A DNA stretch of 64,000 bases from the NCBI RefSeq assembly GCF_004342025.1, contig NZ_SLWN01000004.1, forward strand, positions 62,001 to 126,000. Reading direction: 5' to 3'. The translations under genes and the position numbers were made by a program. This document shows, piece by piece, positions 25,814 through 35,026 of this stretch (position 1 is its first letter; each line of letters starts with the position of its first letter). Origin of the DNA: Kribbella steppae (GTDB taxonomy: Bacteria; Actinomycetota; Actinomycetes; Propionibacteriales; Kribbellaceae). The notes below the pieces were generated by a model, which saw only the letters and a program-made list of their open reading frames with translations, did not search any database and was not told the DNA's origin.

Positions 25814-26626
25814 TCAGGCCTTGGTGGCGATCGCGATCAGGTACTCCCAATCGCAGGCGAGCGTGCCGTCGCTTGCGTGGTTCGACGCGTTCGCCAGCGC
25901 GATGACGTCGGCTCGGAAGGCACGCCGGCCGTCCTCGTCGAGCCGCTCGGCCGCCTTGTACGTCGGGCCGTAGTACGTCAGGAAGAAGTCGGCGAAGTGC
26001 TCTGCCGACGCGAACCGCTGCGTCACCTTCGCAACGGTCGTCTCGATCGAGCTGACCCGGTCGCCGAACAGCTCCCGCAGTACCTCCTCAGTCCCCCAGC
26101 GGGTTGGCGGCAGCGCACCAGGCGGCGGTGCCGCGTGCCGACCGACCGTCTTGAGCAGCTGCCCGATGAACCCGGTCGGCGTCCAGCTCGCCAGCCCGAT
26201 CCGCCCGCCTGGCTCGGCGACGCGGACGAGCTCGTCCGCAGCCCGCTGGTGGTCGGCCGTGAACATCACGCCGATGGCCGACACCACGTAGTCGAACGAG
26301 TTGTCCGCGAACGGCAGGTTCTCCGCGTCCGCCTCACGGAAGTCGACCGTGAGTCCTTCGGCCTTGGCACGCTGCTCGGCCGTGGCAACCAGCTCCGGCA
26401 CGTAGTCGATGCCGCTGACGACCGCGAAGTGGCGAGCCGCGGCGATCGCGACATGCCCGGTCCCGGTGGCGACGTCCAGCACGGTCGCACCGGGCCGCGG
26501 ATCGACCGCGGCGGCCAGTGCCTCCGCGACCGGCACGGTCACCCAGGCGATCTTGCCGTAGTCGCCGCTCCCCCAGGTGGCGCGTTGTTTCGCCTTGATC
26601 TCTTCGAATGTTGCGGTGGTGGTCAT
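25814..26626 (-). CDS. Class I SAM-dependent methyltransferase
   Basis: 270 residues of UbiE/Methyltransf_11 type. The SAM-binding motif is VLDVATGTGHVAIAAA, with GIDYVPELVATA and FADNSFDYVVSAIG following. A small soluble O/C/N-methyltransferase; substrate unknown. AAGGGG before the ATG. It lies 88 bases downstream of the FAD monooxygenase-isomerase fusion on the same strand, so it may belong with that group. Confidence 0.9.
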   Translation of the reverse strand: MTTTATFEEIKAKQRATWGSGDYGKIAWVTVPVAEALAAAVDPRPGATVLDVATGTGHVAIAAARHFAVVSGIDYVPELVATAEQRAKAEGLTVDFREADAENLPFADNSFDYVVSAIGVMFTADHQRAADELVRVAEPGGRIGLASWTPTGFIGQLLKTVGRHAAPPPGALPPTRWGTEEVLRELFGDRVSSIETTVAKVTQRFASAEHFADFFLTYYGPTYKAAERLDEDGRRAFRADVIALANASNHASDGTLACDWEYLIAIATKA

Positions 26627-26714
26627 GATGATTCCCCTTCTTTGTGGACACGCCGACCGTCGTCAGGTCGTGCGTGATGAATAGCCGTGCTGATAGCTGA
26701 ATGGCGCAACGGCC

Positions 26715-28595
26715 TTAGTGAGCTGCGAGCCGATCGGCCGGCAGCGGGTACGGCGAGATGATGTCCAGGTACGGCGTCGGATCGCCGGACCAGTCGTAGG
26801 CACGGATCGCCGAGGCACTACGCCGGCCGGTGATCGTGCGGAACAAATCGTGGCGCCCGGCCGTCAAGCTGACCGCGGGTTCGCCGGCGCCGAGCACCCA
26901 GTCCTTGTGCCCGTCCGACAACCGCAACGACGGCAGGCCGCGTTCGGCGATGCGGGCGTGCAGCCAGTCCCGGTACGCCGCGAAGCCGAAGTGCGTGATC
27001 GGTGAGGTCCCGTCGGGCTCGAGTCCGAGCGCTTCCCGAAGATCCGCGAGATGGACGGCGAGGTCACCGACAGGTGCCGAGAGCAACCATGGCGGACCGG
27101 TCGGCCCCTCGCCGCGGCGCATCAACGTCACCAGCCTGCCGCCGTACTCGTCGAACTCCCGAAGCACCGACTCGATCGGCCGATCCGCGCGAGTGGACAC
27201 CTGACCGGCCGTCCATACGTCGCGCTGCTCGGCAAGTCCCGGATCACGCCAGGCATCCAGGGCGTCGGCGAAGTACGACCCGCGCAGGGTGTCCTCGGCG
27301 ATCCCGGCCAGGTGTGCGATCAGGTCACGCACCGTCCACTCCGGACAGGCCGGGACCTGCAGCTCAAGCCGCGACTCGTCGAGATCCATCGCCAGTACCT
27401 GCCGCCGACCGTCGTCGTACGCCCAGGCAGCGTTCCAGCGAGCGATGCGTTCCCGGGTGTTGACCCGCGACGGGCGGACCCGCTTGGTGAAGGTGTCCAG
27501 GAACTCCTGGCTGGCAACGGGATCCGAGGCGAGTCCGGAGAAGGTCGCGGCAGCCCGGCCCCGAGCGAAGGCGGCCAGGGCGAAGGACCACTCGTAGTAC
27601 TCAGCAGCCCGCTGGTCACGCCACTCCTGGTAGCCGTCCAGGTCACCGCCGGCGGCCAACGTCGTACCGATGTACCAGGCCTGCTCGATCGCGTCGCCGA
27701 TCCCCTGTGCCGTCACCGGATGCTTGAAGTGGCCGGCGTCGCCCAGCAAGGCCCAGCCCGGTCCGTTCGCCGTCCGGTAGTGGCCGCGCAGCATCGTCTC
27801 CGGGACCACCACGATCGGCGAAATCCGCTCCGCACCGTCCAGCAGACGTGCGTTCAGCACGGCCGGGAACTGGTGAAGTGCGGCGAGATAGCGTTCCTCG
27901 CGCACTGCGGCCGATCCCCGCGTGATCTCCGGCGTACCGGTCACGGACAACAGGTGGACCCCGTCCTCGCACGGCACCGACATCAACGCCGACTGCTCGT
28001 GGACGTCGATGTGGCACCAGTCCGACGGCGGCAACCCGCGCCAGTACGCCAGCAGGAACGCCATCTCACCGCGTCGCTCCTCGGTCGCCGGCACACCAAG
28101 CCGCCGCGCCACCGTCGACACCCGCCCGTCCGCGCCGAACACCCAGGTGGACTCGATCCGCTCTCCGGTTTCGAGTACGACGCCCTGCACCGGATCCGAC
28201 CCGATCAGCCCGGCCACCTCCACGCCGGCCCGGAACTCGACGCCGGCCGCCTTGGCCACCTCGACCAACGCCGCGTCGAGCGTGATCCGCCGAACGCAGG
28301 TCGCCCGGTCGTAGCCACCGATCGGTGTGAACCCACCGGCCACGTCGTGACCTAGAACCCGCCAACTGAAGTTGACCATCCGCAGCTCGTGCGAGGCCTT
28401 GAGCTCAGCCAGCGCGCCCAACTCGTCCAGGCGCTGAAGCGTGTCCGGGAACATCACGTGCGTGGAGACGGTGTCGCTGGGGAACGGGTCCCGGTCCAGC
28501 AGGAGGACCCGCCAACCGGCCCGTGCCAGCAGGGTCGCGAGGGTCGACCCCGCGCAGCGTGCGCCGACCACGACCGCGTCATATCGCTCGGTCAT
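26715..28595 (-). CDS. FAD monooxygenase fused to an MDMPI-like domain
   Basis: 626 residues in two parts. Residues 1 to about 375 form an FAD-dependent oxidoreductase (DAVVVGARCAGSTLATLLAR, then LLGDAGHFKHPVTAQGIGDA as the second FAD motif). From about 405 a maleylpyruvate-isomerase-like mycothiol domain follows (CPEWTVRDLIAHLAG ... VGDLAVHLADL). Such a fusion would couple hydroxylation or epoxidation of a substrate to a thiol-dependent step. The ATG overlaps the stop of the MFS gene (ATGA). The gentisate operon with a free MDMPI gene is 2 kb away, but this protein is not part of it. Activity is inferred. Confidence 0.85.
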   Translation of the reverse strand: MTERYDAVVVGARCAGSTLATLLARAGWRVLLLDRDPFPSDTVSTHVMFPDTLQRLDELGALAELKASHELRMVNFSWRVLGHDVAGGFTPIGGYDRATCVRRITLDAALVEVAKAAGVEFRAGVEVAGLIGSDPVQGVVLETGERIESTWVFGADGRVSTVARRLGVPATEERRGEMAFLLAYWRGLPPSDWCHIDVHEQSALMSVPCEDGVHLLSVTGTPEITRGSAAVREERYLAALHQFPAVLNARLLDGAERISPIVVVPETMLRGHYRTANGPGWALLGDAGHFKHPVTAQGIGDAIEQAWYIGTTLAAGGDLDGYQEWRDQRAAEYYEWSFALAAFARGRAAATFSGLASDPVASQEFLDTFTKRVRPSRVNTRERIARWNAAWAYDDGRRQVLAMDLDESRLELQVPACPEWTVRDLIAHLAGIAEDTLRGSYFADALDAWRDPGLAEQRDVWTAGQVSTRADRPIESVLREFDEYGGRLVTLMRRGEGPTGPPWLLSAPVGDLAVHLADLREALGLEPDGTSPITHFGFAAYRDWLHARIAERGLPSLRLSDGHKDWVLGAGEPAVSLTAGRHDLFRTITGRRSASAIRAYDWSGDPTPYLDIISPYPLPADRLAAH

Positions 28596-29740
28596 CGCAC
28601 ACCCACCTTCACCCGGGCAGAGATCTCACTATCTGTTGCCGTCACACCGACCGCAAGGAGCAGCGGTACGGCGAGCGCGACCCCAACGACCGTCCAGCCG
28701 CCGAGCGCGAGCCCCGCCCCGCCCAGTACGGCGCCGACGAGATAGCCGGCCTGCATGGACGCGGCGCGCACGCTCATCGCCTGCAACGGTCCGACACCGG
28801 CCAGATCGAGCCCGGCCGCGCTACCGGCCATCATGCGAACCCCGGCGCAGAAGGCGGTCACCGCCCACATCAGCACGGAGAACCCGAACGACGGACGGAC
28901 CGCGCCCAGGACCAGTGCAGCCAGGGCCAGGGCCGAACCGGCGACGAGCACCATGGGCCGAGCCGCGCGGGCCACCCAACGCCGGGCTACGAAGGTGGCG
29001 ACGACATACGCGATCGCTCCACCACCCAGCGCGACGCCGGTCGCCGCGGGCGACGCTCCATGGGCATCGGTGAGGAGGCCGCCGACCCACACGAGCACCC
29101 CGGACCAGCCGCCGTACGCCAGTAGCTCTCCGGAGGCCCAACGGCCCACGCCAGATCTGCGCAGTACGGAGGTCGGCGCGGGTTCAGGCAGGCCGCGCTT
29201 GCGGCGGGAGACTGCGTGCAGTGTCACCAGGCTCGCTGTGAGTGGTACGAGCCAAGCGAGTCGCCAGCTGTGACCGCCGAGGAAGCCGATCACCGGCATA
29301 CCGGCGATCCAGGCGCTCGGTGCGCCGACCATCGCCCACGACAGCAGCGTGGCGCGCTCGCCCTCCGGCGCCCAACTGCCGGCTGCCGCCAGCCCGCCTG
29401 CCAGGACCAGGGACACGCCCGCCCCGAGGACGATCTGTGCCGCGGCCAGCGCGGCGAAGGACGGTGCGATCACACTCGCTGAGACCGCGACGGTCAGCAG
29501 ACCGAGCCCGAGCTCGAGCAGTCCGCGCAGCTCCCAGCGCCGGCGACTCATCACCAGGCCGACCGCGACGAGTGCGGCAACTACGCCGGACATCGCCCGG
29601 AGCTGGCCCGCCGTGGCGGGTGAGACACCGAAGTCGGTCGCGACCTCGGACAGGATCGGCGTGAGCACCAGCAGGCTCGACTGCGCCGCGAACAGGCACC
29701 CGAACAGCCTCGCGCTATCCATTGCTGAAGATTGCTTCAT
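28592..29740 (-). CDS. MFS transporter (CynX/NimT-like)
   Basis: About 382 residues with about 12 membrane helices. The loop VGLVMSRRRWELRG and the glycine-rich helices resemble the drug/metabolite exporter group. GTG 29749, ATG 29740 and ATG 29722 are in frame; I chose 29740. Its stop overlaps the start of the FAD fusion gene, so a hydroxylase and a transporter are made together. It may export the product or import the substrate. Confidence 0.87.
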   Translation of the reverse strand: MKQSSAMDSARLFGCLFAAQSSLLVLTPILSEVATDFGVSPATAGQLRAMSGVVAALVAVGLVMSRRRWELRGLLELGLGLLTVAVSASVIAPSFAALAAAQIVLGAGVSLVLAGGLAAAGSWAPEGERATLLSWAMVGAPSAWIAGMPVIGFLGGHSWRLAWLVPLTASLVTLHAVSRRKRGLPEPAPTSVLRRSGVGRWASGELLAYGGWSGVLVWVGGLLTDAHGASPAATGVALGGGAIAYVVATFVARRWVARAARPMVLVAGSALALAALVLGAVRPSFGFSVLMWAVTAFCAGVRMMAGSAAGLDLAGVGPLQAMSVRAASMQAGYLVGAVLGGAGLALGGWTVVGVALAVPLLLAVGVTATDSEISARVKVGVR

Positions 29741-29792
29741 GCCAGCCACGATGACCGCGCGATGTTGAAGCTCTGTGGAACCGGTGTTGAAG

Positions 29793-32700
29793 TCAGCGCC
29801 CCCAGGCCTTCAACGCGGCCGCTCGCCGCCACGCCAGCCGGTACGTCGTGAAGATCTCGACCGCACGCTGATACGCGTCATCCACACCGGTCACCGCACC
29901 GCGCGCCAACTCGACGACACCGCCCAGACCGCGCCAGTCCTCGCCCGCGGCCAGAATCTCATCGCAGCGCTGGAGTTCAACCGCTGCTTCCGTGAGATCG
30001 CCGCTCTCCGCCAGAACCTGTGCGAGCTCGGCCCGGGCCGCGAGCTCGGTCGGCACCTGCGGGCCTTCGACGCCGATCGTCACCGCCCGTCGTAACGCCG
30101 TAACAGCACCGTCCTGGTCGCCGAGGAGCCGACGGACTCCACCAAGCCAGCGTGCGTTCAGTGCGGCGTCGTGGAAGTCGCCCGCGTCCTCGTCCCGGTG
30201 AAGCGCCGTAGCCCAGTCCCGCTCGGCCCGTTCCCAATCGCCGTCCAGGAAGGTCAGCATCCGCCGGCTGACGGCATCGGCAGGCAACGGGTCGGCCACT
30301 CGATGTGCCTCGTCCAGATCACCCATCGCCGCCAGCGCCAGCGCGAGTTGGTCGACGATCGTGTCGTGCGGGTGCTCGAAGGTCTCGAACCGCGCCTGCG
30401 CCAGTCCACGCCGGCACCACGCCCGGCCGGCGACCGGATCCAGCAGGTACTCCGTCGCAGACAACGCAGCGCCGCTCACCGAGGTCCAGCCGAGGTACGG
30501 ATCGGCCAGTTCGTGCGCGGTCGCCCACATCGCTTCCCGGATCTTCACCGCATCGTGCAGCTGCCCGCGGTTGAACTCGTACCAGGCCCGTCCCCACGAA
30601 GCCATCACGGACAGATCGCGCCGGCCGAGGTCCGTGGCCAACGCTTCCGCCCGTCGCGCGGCATCCCCGAGAACCTCGGTGCGTACGCCGTACATCGCGG
30701 CCTGCGTCATCCCGCGGTGGAGGTGGAACCGGTCTCCGCTCAGTCGTTCCGCGGCGGCGAGATGATCGATCGCCCTGGGAATGTCCATCACCGAGTGGTT
30801 CGTGCACAGGGCACCGCCGAGCCGGCTGTGGACCGTCGCGGCTGCGGCGTCGTCACCGGTGTACAGCTCCAGTGCCGTCTCCAACAGCTCGATCGCCCGC
30901 CGGTCACCGATGCTCGACTTGAGTCGCAGAATCGCTGTCTGCACCGCCGCGGCAGCCCTCCGGTCGGGCGTCGCACCGGCCTGGTCGAGAACGTCGACGG
31001 CGGCTTCGGCGTGGGCGACAGCCTCATGCCAGGCATAGACCCGGGCTGCCTCGTCCGCCGCCTGCAAGCTGAGGTCCGCGGCCTGCTCCGGATCCGCCGC
31101 CGGGCCGGCCGCCCGCAGATGCACCGCAGCCGCCGCGACGGTTGCTCCCGGCAACTGCATGGCCTCGGCGGCACGAACATGCAGCCGCTGCCGCCGGGTC
31201 TGCGGGATGTCGCCGTACACCGCCTCGCGCATCAGGTCGTGCGGGAAGCTGTACGTCGCCTTCCACGAACTCCCCGCCTCCACCAGGAACCCGGCGCCCA
31301 CCGCCTGATCCAGCGCGTCGATCAACGGATCCTCGGCCAGGTCGACCAACTGCGCGAGCAACCCGAACTCCGCCTCCCGGCCCAGTACGGCGGCGCACCG
31401 CACAACCTGCTGTGCATCAGCCGGCAAGGCTTGCAGCCGATGCCGCAATACGTCGCGCACTCCGGAAGGGACCACGAACTGGCCATCGCGGGTCTTGAGG
31501 TCGCGCATCACCTCATTGGCATAGAACGGGTTCCCGCCGGTACTGCGCCACAACTCCCGCACGAAGTCAGCCGGCTGATCGCCGACCAGCGTGCCCAGGT
31601 CGCTTTCGCTCAAGGGCTGTAGCACCAGTCTGTCAGCGCCTGGGAGATCACCGAGCAACGCCAGCAAGGCCGGATGTCTTGTGCCCGGCGGATCGCGGAA
31701 GCAGACGATCACCAGGACGCGTTCGGGCAGCTGACGCAGGACGGCCCGTACCAGCTCCGCACTGGCGTGGTCGATGCGCTCGGCATCTTCCAGAACGAGT
31801 ACGGCAGGCGCCATCTGTGCGAGCAGTCCGACGAACCGGCTCCCCATCACCTCGGGAGCGGAGGCAACGATCTCACCGATCTCCGCGCTCGCCGAGAACG
31901 CCGAAACGACCGGCTGATAAGGGATCTCGGCCTGGTCGCAGCGCCCGACCAGGAACCGGGGCTCATCCGCGGCCGCGCTGTGCGCGAACTCCGCGACGAG
32001 CCGGGTCTTGCCGACGCCCGCTTCGCCGGACACCAGCACCACCCGGGCCGCGCCGTCACGCACCTCCCGCCACAGCCCGCACAATCGATCGAGCTCACTC
32101 GACCGCCCGACCATTCGAGCCCGGCGCACACTGCTGAACAATGCGTCCGGCGGAGCCTTCACCTGACGCGGCGTGGCCGCCTGCGCACCAGGAAGCAGCA
32201 GGGCCGGATCGCCCCGCAGGATCGCAGTCTCAAGTGCCGCCAGTGCCGGACCAGGGTCGAGCCCGAGCTCATCAGCCAGGCGTTCTCTCGCAGAGGCGTA
32301 CGCCGCGAGTGCATCAGCCTGCCGCCCAGCGCGGTAGAGCGCGAGCATCAACTGACCGTGGAAGCGCTCGCGAAACGGGTGGTCCACCACCAACCGCTCC
32401 AGCTCGGAGATGACGTCGTACCGACCCAACGCGAGATCCGCGCAGATCCGCGCCTCCAGGGCATCGAGGCGGAGACCTTCCAGCCGCGCGGTCTCGGCCT
32501 CGGCGAACAGCGGATGGCCAAGATCCTGCAGGACTGGTCCACGCCAGAGCTCGAGCGCGTCCCGCAGCAGTTGCGCGGCCCGCTCCGGATCGGCCAGCCC
32601 GACGGCTTCCTGACCCAGCCCGGCGAGCCGCTCGAAACGGTAGGCGTCGACCTGCTCCGGATCGACCGCCAGGCTGTACCCGGACCGCCGGGTGACCAGC

Positions 32701-32963
32701 GCCTCAGCCGCGCCGACGGAGGCGAGATGCCGACGCAGATGCGACACATGAGTGCGCAGCGTGACCTCGGCGCCGGCGGGCGGTTCATTCCCCCACAGCG
32801 CCTCGGTCAGCCGCCCGGCGGACACGGACTGGTTCAGGTGGATCAGCAGCATCGCCAGCAGCCCACGCTGCTTCGGACCACCGAACTCGAGCCGCCGGTG
32901 ATCGAGCGTGACCTCGAGATCACCGAGGATCCCGAACCGCGGTGCGCTGCCCCCTGACGTCAC
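29793..32963 (-). CDS. AfsR/SARP-like regulator with BTAD, AAA and TPR-type domains
   Basis: 1056 residues. Order: OmpR-type winged HTH (about 8-95), bacterial transcriptional activation domain (about 100-245, ELGLDPGPALAALE), AAA/NB-ARC-like ATPase (about 285-520; Walker A SGEAGVGKTR, Walker B VLVLEDAERID), then a long helical repeat region to the end. This is the architecture of large SARP regulators that switch on secondary-metabolite or catabolic clusters. GTG 32963 is the start. It lies 15 bases after the PRC-barrel gene and 52 bases before the MFS gene, so it probably controls the downstream MFS / FAD fusion genes. Confidence 0.9.
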   Translation of the reverse strand: MTSGGSAPRFGILGDLEVTLDHRRLEFGGPKQRGLLAMLLIHLNQSVSAGRLTEALWGNEPPAGAEVTLRTHVSHLRRHLASVGAAEALVTRRSGYSLAVDPEQVDAYRFERLAGLGQEAVGLADPERAAQLLRDALELWRGPVLQDLGHPLFAEAETARLEGLRLDALEARICADLALGRYDVISELERLVVDHPFRERFHGQLMLALYRAGRQADALAAYASARERLADELGLDPGPALAALETAILRGDPALLLPGAQAATPRQVKAPPDALFSSVRRARMVGRSSELDRLCGLWREVRDGAARVVLVSGEAGVGKTRLVAEFAHSAAADEPRFLVGRCDQAEIPYQPVVSAFSASAEIGEIVASAPEVMGSRFVGLLAQMAPAVLVLEDAERIDHASAELVRAVLRQLPERVLVIVCFRDPPGTRHPALLALLGDLPGADRLVLQPLSESDLGTLVGDQPADFVRELWRSTGGNPFYANEVMRDLKTRDGQFVVPSGVRDVLRHRLQALPADAQQVVRCAAVLGREAEFGLLAQLVDLAEDPLIDALDQAVGAGFLVEAGSSWKATYSFPHDLMREAVYGDIPQTRRQRLHVRAAEAMQLPGATVAAAAVHLRAAGPAADPEQAADLSLQAADEAARVYAWHEAVAHAEAAVDVLDQAGATPDRRAAAAVQTAILRLKSSIGDRRAIELLETALELYTGDDAAAATVHSRLGGALCTNHSVMDIPRAIDHLAAAERLSGDRFHLHRGMTQAAMYGVRTEVLGDAARRAEALATDLGRRDLSVMASWGRAWYEFNRGQLHDAVKIREAMWATAHELADPYLGWTSVSGAALSATEYLLDPVAGRAWCRRGLAQARFETFEHPHDTIVDQLALALAAMGDLDEAHRVADPLPADAVSRRMLTFLDGDWERAERDWATALHRDEDAGDFHDAALNARWLGGVRRLLGDQDGAVTALRRAVTIGVEGPQVPTELAARAELAQVLAESGDLTEAAVELQRCDEILAAGEDWRGLGGVVELARGAVTGVDDAYQRAVEIFTTYRLAWRRAAALKAWGR

Positions 32964-32978
32964 ATAGGCAAGGTACGG

Positions 32979-33389
32979 CTACCGCGGCCAGCCTGGGTAG
33001 AAGTAGCCCGGACCCCAGAAGGGCGGGGCGTCGTAGTAGCCGTAGACCTCTTCGAGGTAATGGCGTTCGGGTACGACGTCCGGGTCGTACACCGGACCAC
33101 CGGCGACCCGGTCGCGATCGGTCGAGATGTGGACGCTCTCGTCGTCGACGCGGGTGATGGCGTCGACCGGGATCAGCCGCTTCTTCTCGCCGAGCCCGAG
33201 GAAACCGCCCGAGCCGACCTCCATGAACCGGACCCGCTGCTCGTCCTCGTCGATGAGCAGTCCGTCGACCTTGCCGACCTCATCACCGTTGAGATCCAGC
33301 ACGGTGCGACCACGCAGGTCGTCGGCGGGGTCGGCCAGTGTCAGGCCGACGTCGTCCAGTCGGACCAGAGTGTGAGTGAGCTCGTTCAT
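32979..33389 (-). CDS. PRC-barrel domain protein
   Basis: 136 residues with a PRC-barrel (about 20-90: DLRGRTVLDLNGDEVGKVDG, FMEVGSGGFLGLG) and a Tyr/Pro/Gly-rich tail (YGYYDAPPFWGPGYFYPG). Soluble; PRC-barrels often bind partner proteins or RNA in actinomycetes and such genes are stress-linked. The ATG at 33389 has GGGAGGACC upstream. Role of the aromatic tail unknown. Confidence 0.87.
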   Translation of the reverse strand: MNELTHTLVRLDDVGLTLADPADDLRGRTVLDLNGDEVGKVDGLLIDEDEQRVRFMEVGSGGFLGLGEKKRLIPVDAITRVDDESVHISTDRDRVAGGPVYDPDVVPERHYLEEVYGYYDAPPFWGPGYFYPGWPR

Positions 33390-33700
33390 CGGTCCTCCCT
33401 TCACAGGTTGCGCACAGTGCAGCCGGCCGGTGACACCGTGTGCGAGCGGAATTCATCGACCGGCCACACCGCTCCGGTACCCAACGCAACCGCGGCCATG
33501 CCGACGGTGTGTACGCGGCCTCCGGGAGGCGCCGTCAGAGAACGGGTGCCCCGCGCAACCAACCGAACCGGGCATTCGTAGCATGGACGCCAGAGTTCCG
33601 GACCGGACCGCAAGTCATCGAGCCCGGCCTCTACGGCGAGGGTTCTTGCAGCAACCTGATGATGTGGTGAAACTGGGCCGATGATGGAGGGGGACCCGAC
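33390..33700. other. 311-base intergenic region, no gene supported
   Basis: Between divergent PRC-barrel and regulator genes. A minus-strand frame continuing to a stop at 33401 gives a plausible short tail (VHTVGMAAVALGTGAVWPVD), but no start with a ribosome site precedes it and I do not call it. The last bases hold the ribosome site (GGAGGGGGA) of the next gene. No repeat or hairpin of note. Confidence 0.5.
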
Positions 33701-34912
33701 ATGGTGACGACGATCGGCATTGTCGGGCCGTCGGACCTGGTCGCCTCCACCAGCCGTATCGTCTCGGCCCTGCGCGGTGTCGAGGTCGTCCCGCTGCGCT
33801 ACCGGCGGGAGACCGACACTCCCAAGGTGATGGCCGAGGCGCCGCCGAGTGTCGACGCGTGGCTGTTCACCGGCGTGGTGCCGTACCAGATCGCCGCCGC
33901 ACACGACCTCCTCGACCGCCCGGCCGCACACGTGGAGTACACCGGCGCGACGTTGATGCGGGCCCTCGTCCAGTTGCTCCGCGAAGGCCAGGACGTCACC
34001 TCGATGAGTATCGACGTACTGGACGAGGCGCAGGTCCACGAGACGCTGGAAGAGGTCGGGCTGCCGACGGGCGATGTCCGGGTGCTTCCGTACCGTCGCG
34101 GGCTGAGCGCCGACGACGTGATCGCATTCCATCACCAGGCCGGCGCGACGGTCGCGGTCACCTGTCTGCGGTCGGCGTACGAGAAGCTCCGGACCGAGCA
34201 GACCACCGTCCGGTTGGCTCCGTCGGTGCACTCGGTCCGTGCCGCGGTGAACAGTTTGCTGCTCGTTCATGACGCTTTGCGCAGTGACGATGCGCAGATC
34301 GCCCTCGGTCTGGTCGAGATCGCCGCCGACGGTGAGCAGGCGCTGCGGCGCGAGGCCGGCTCGCTCGGCGGCAGCGTCCTGCGGTACGACGACAAGCGGT
34401 ATCTGATCATCGCGACCCGCGGACCGCTCGAGCAGGCGACCGCTTCGTTCACCGAACTCGGGATGCTGAGCAGGCTCAAGGAGCAGTTCGGGCCGGTACG
34501 GATCGGGTTCGGGATCGGCGGCTCGGGGACCGAGACGGAGGCGCTCGCCCGGCGCGCGCTCGGCCGGGCGAAGACCGCCGGGCGGACCGCGGCCGTGGTC
34601 TCGCTGCGCAACGACATCGATCTGGTCCTGGTCGGCGGAGCGGCGCCGCGCGCCCAGCAGCGCTCGAAACTGCAGGTGCTCGCGCAGCGCGCCGGGTTGT
34701 CGAAGGCGACGCTGGAGCGGCTGCAGGAACTCGTGCGCGCGACTCCGGAAGGGCTCACCACCCGCTCGGTCGCCGACCACCTCGGCATCCAGCCGCGGAC
34801 CGCCCGCCGCGTCCTGAACCGGCTGGAGCGGGCCGGTCTGGCCGACGCCACCGGCACCCAGATCGGCACCGGCAGCGGCCGGCCGCTGGTCGTGTACCGC
34901 GTCCACCTCTGA
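33701..34912 (+). CDS. Unrecognised transcriptional regulator with C-terminal winged helix
   Basis: 403 residues, soluble. Residues 1 to about 180 alternate strands and helices (TTIGIVGPSDLVASTSRIV) and recall the PrpR/GGDEF-receiver type of sensory domain. The middle (about 190-305) contains FGPVRIGFGIGGSGTETEAL, similar to the nucleotidyl-cyclase/GGDEF fold but without its catalytic motif. The end (about 325-403) is a winged HTH (TTRSVADHLGIQPRTARRVLNRL). I do not know the family. It stands just upstream of the two beta-propeller genes and cassette 2 on the same strand, and is a natural candidate for their regulator. Confidence 0.75.
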   Translation: MVTTIGIVGPSDLVASTSRIVSALRGVEVVPLRYRRETDTPKVMAEAPPSVDAWLFTGVVPYQIAAAHDLLDRPAAHVEYTGATLMRALVQLLREGQDVTSMSIDVLDEAQVHETLEEVGLPTGDVRVLPYRRGLSADDVIAFHHQAGATVAVTCLRSAYEKLRTEQTTVRLAPSVHSVRAAVNSLLLVHDALRSDDAQIALGLVEIAADGEQALRREAGSLGGSVLRYDDKRYLIIATRGPLEQATASFTELGMLSRLKEQFGPVRIGFGIGGSGTETEALARRALGRAKTAGRTAAVVSLRNDIDLVLVGGAAPRAQQRSKLQVLAQRAGLSKATLERLQELVRATPEGLTTRSVADHLGIQPRTARRVLNRLERAGLADATGTQIGTGSGRPLVVYRVHL

Positions 34913-34941
34913 CGCTTTTCCACACCCCTTCTGCTGATCTG

Positions 34942-34971
34942 TTGACGTCCCGATTCGGCCGCGCGTACGCT
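34942..34971 (+). promoter_or_regulatory. Putative promoter of the beta-propeller / cassette 2 unit
   Basis: TTGACG (34942-34947) is followed 18 bases later by TACGCT (34966-34971), about 55 bases upstream of the GTG start at 35027. The ribosome site GGGAGG lies at 35017-35022. A small inverted repeat CCGT-N3-ACGG follows the -10 box. Confidence 0.5.
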
Positions 34972-35026
34972 GCCGGGTAATTTCAGCCATGACCGTAAAA
35001 CGGGCCACGGCGTCCCGGGAGGCCTT

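Noticed and set aside
33401..33502. Short minus-strand frame ending VSPAGCTVRNL before the PRC-barrel gene
   Set aside because: No start codon with a ribosome site and no recognisable motif.
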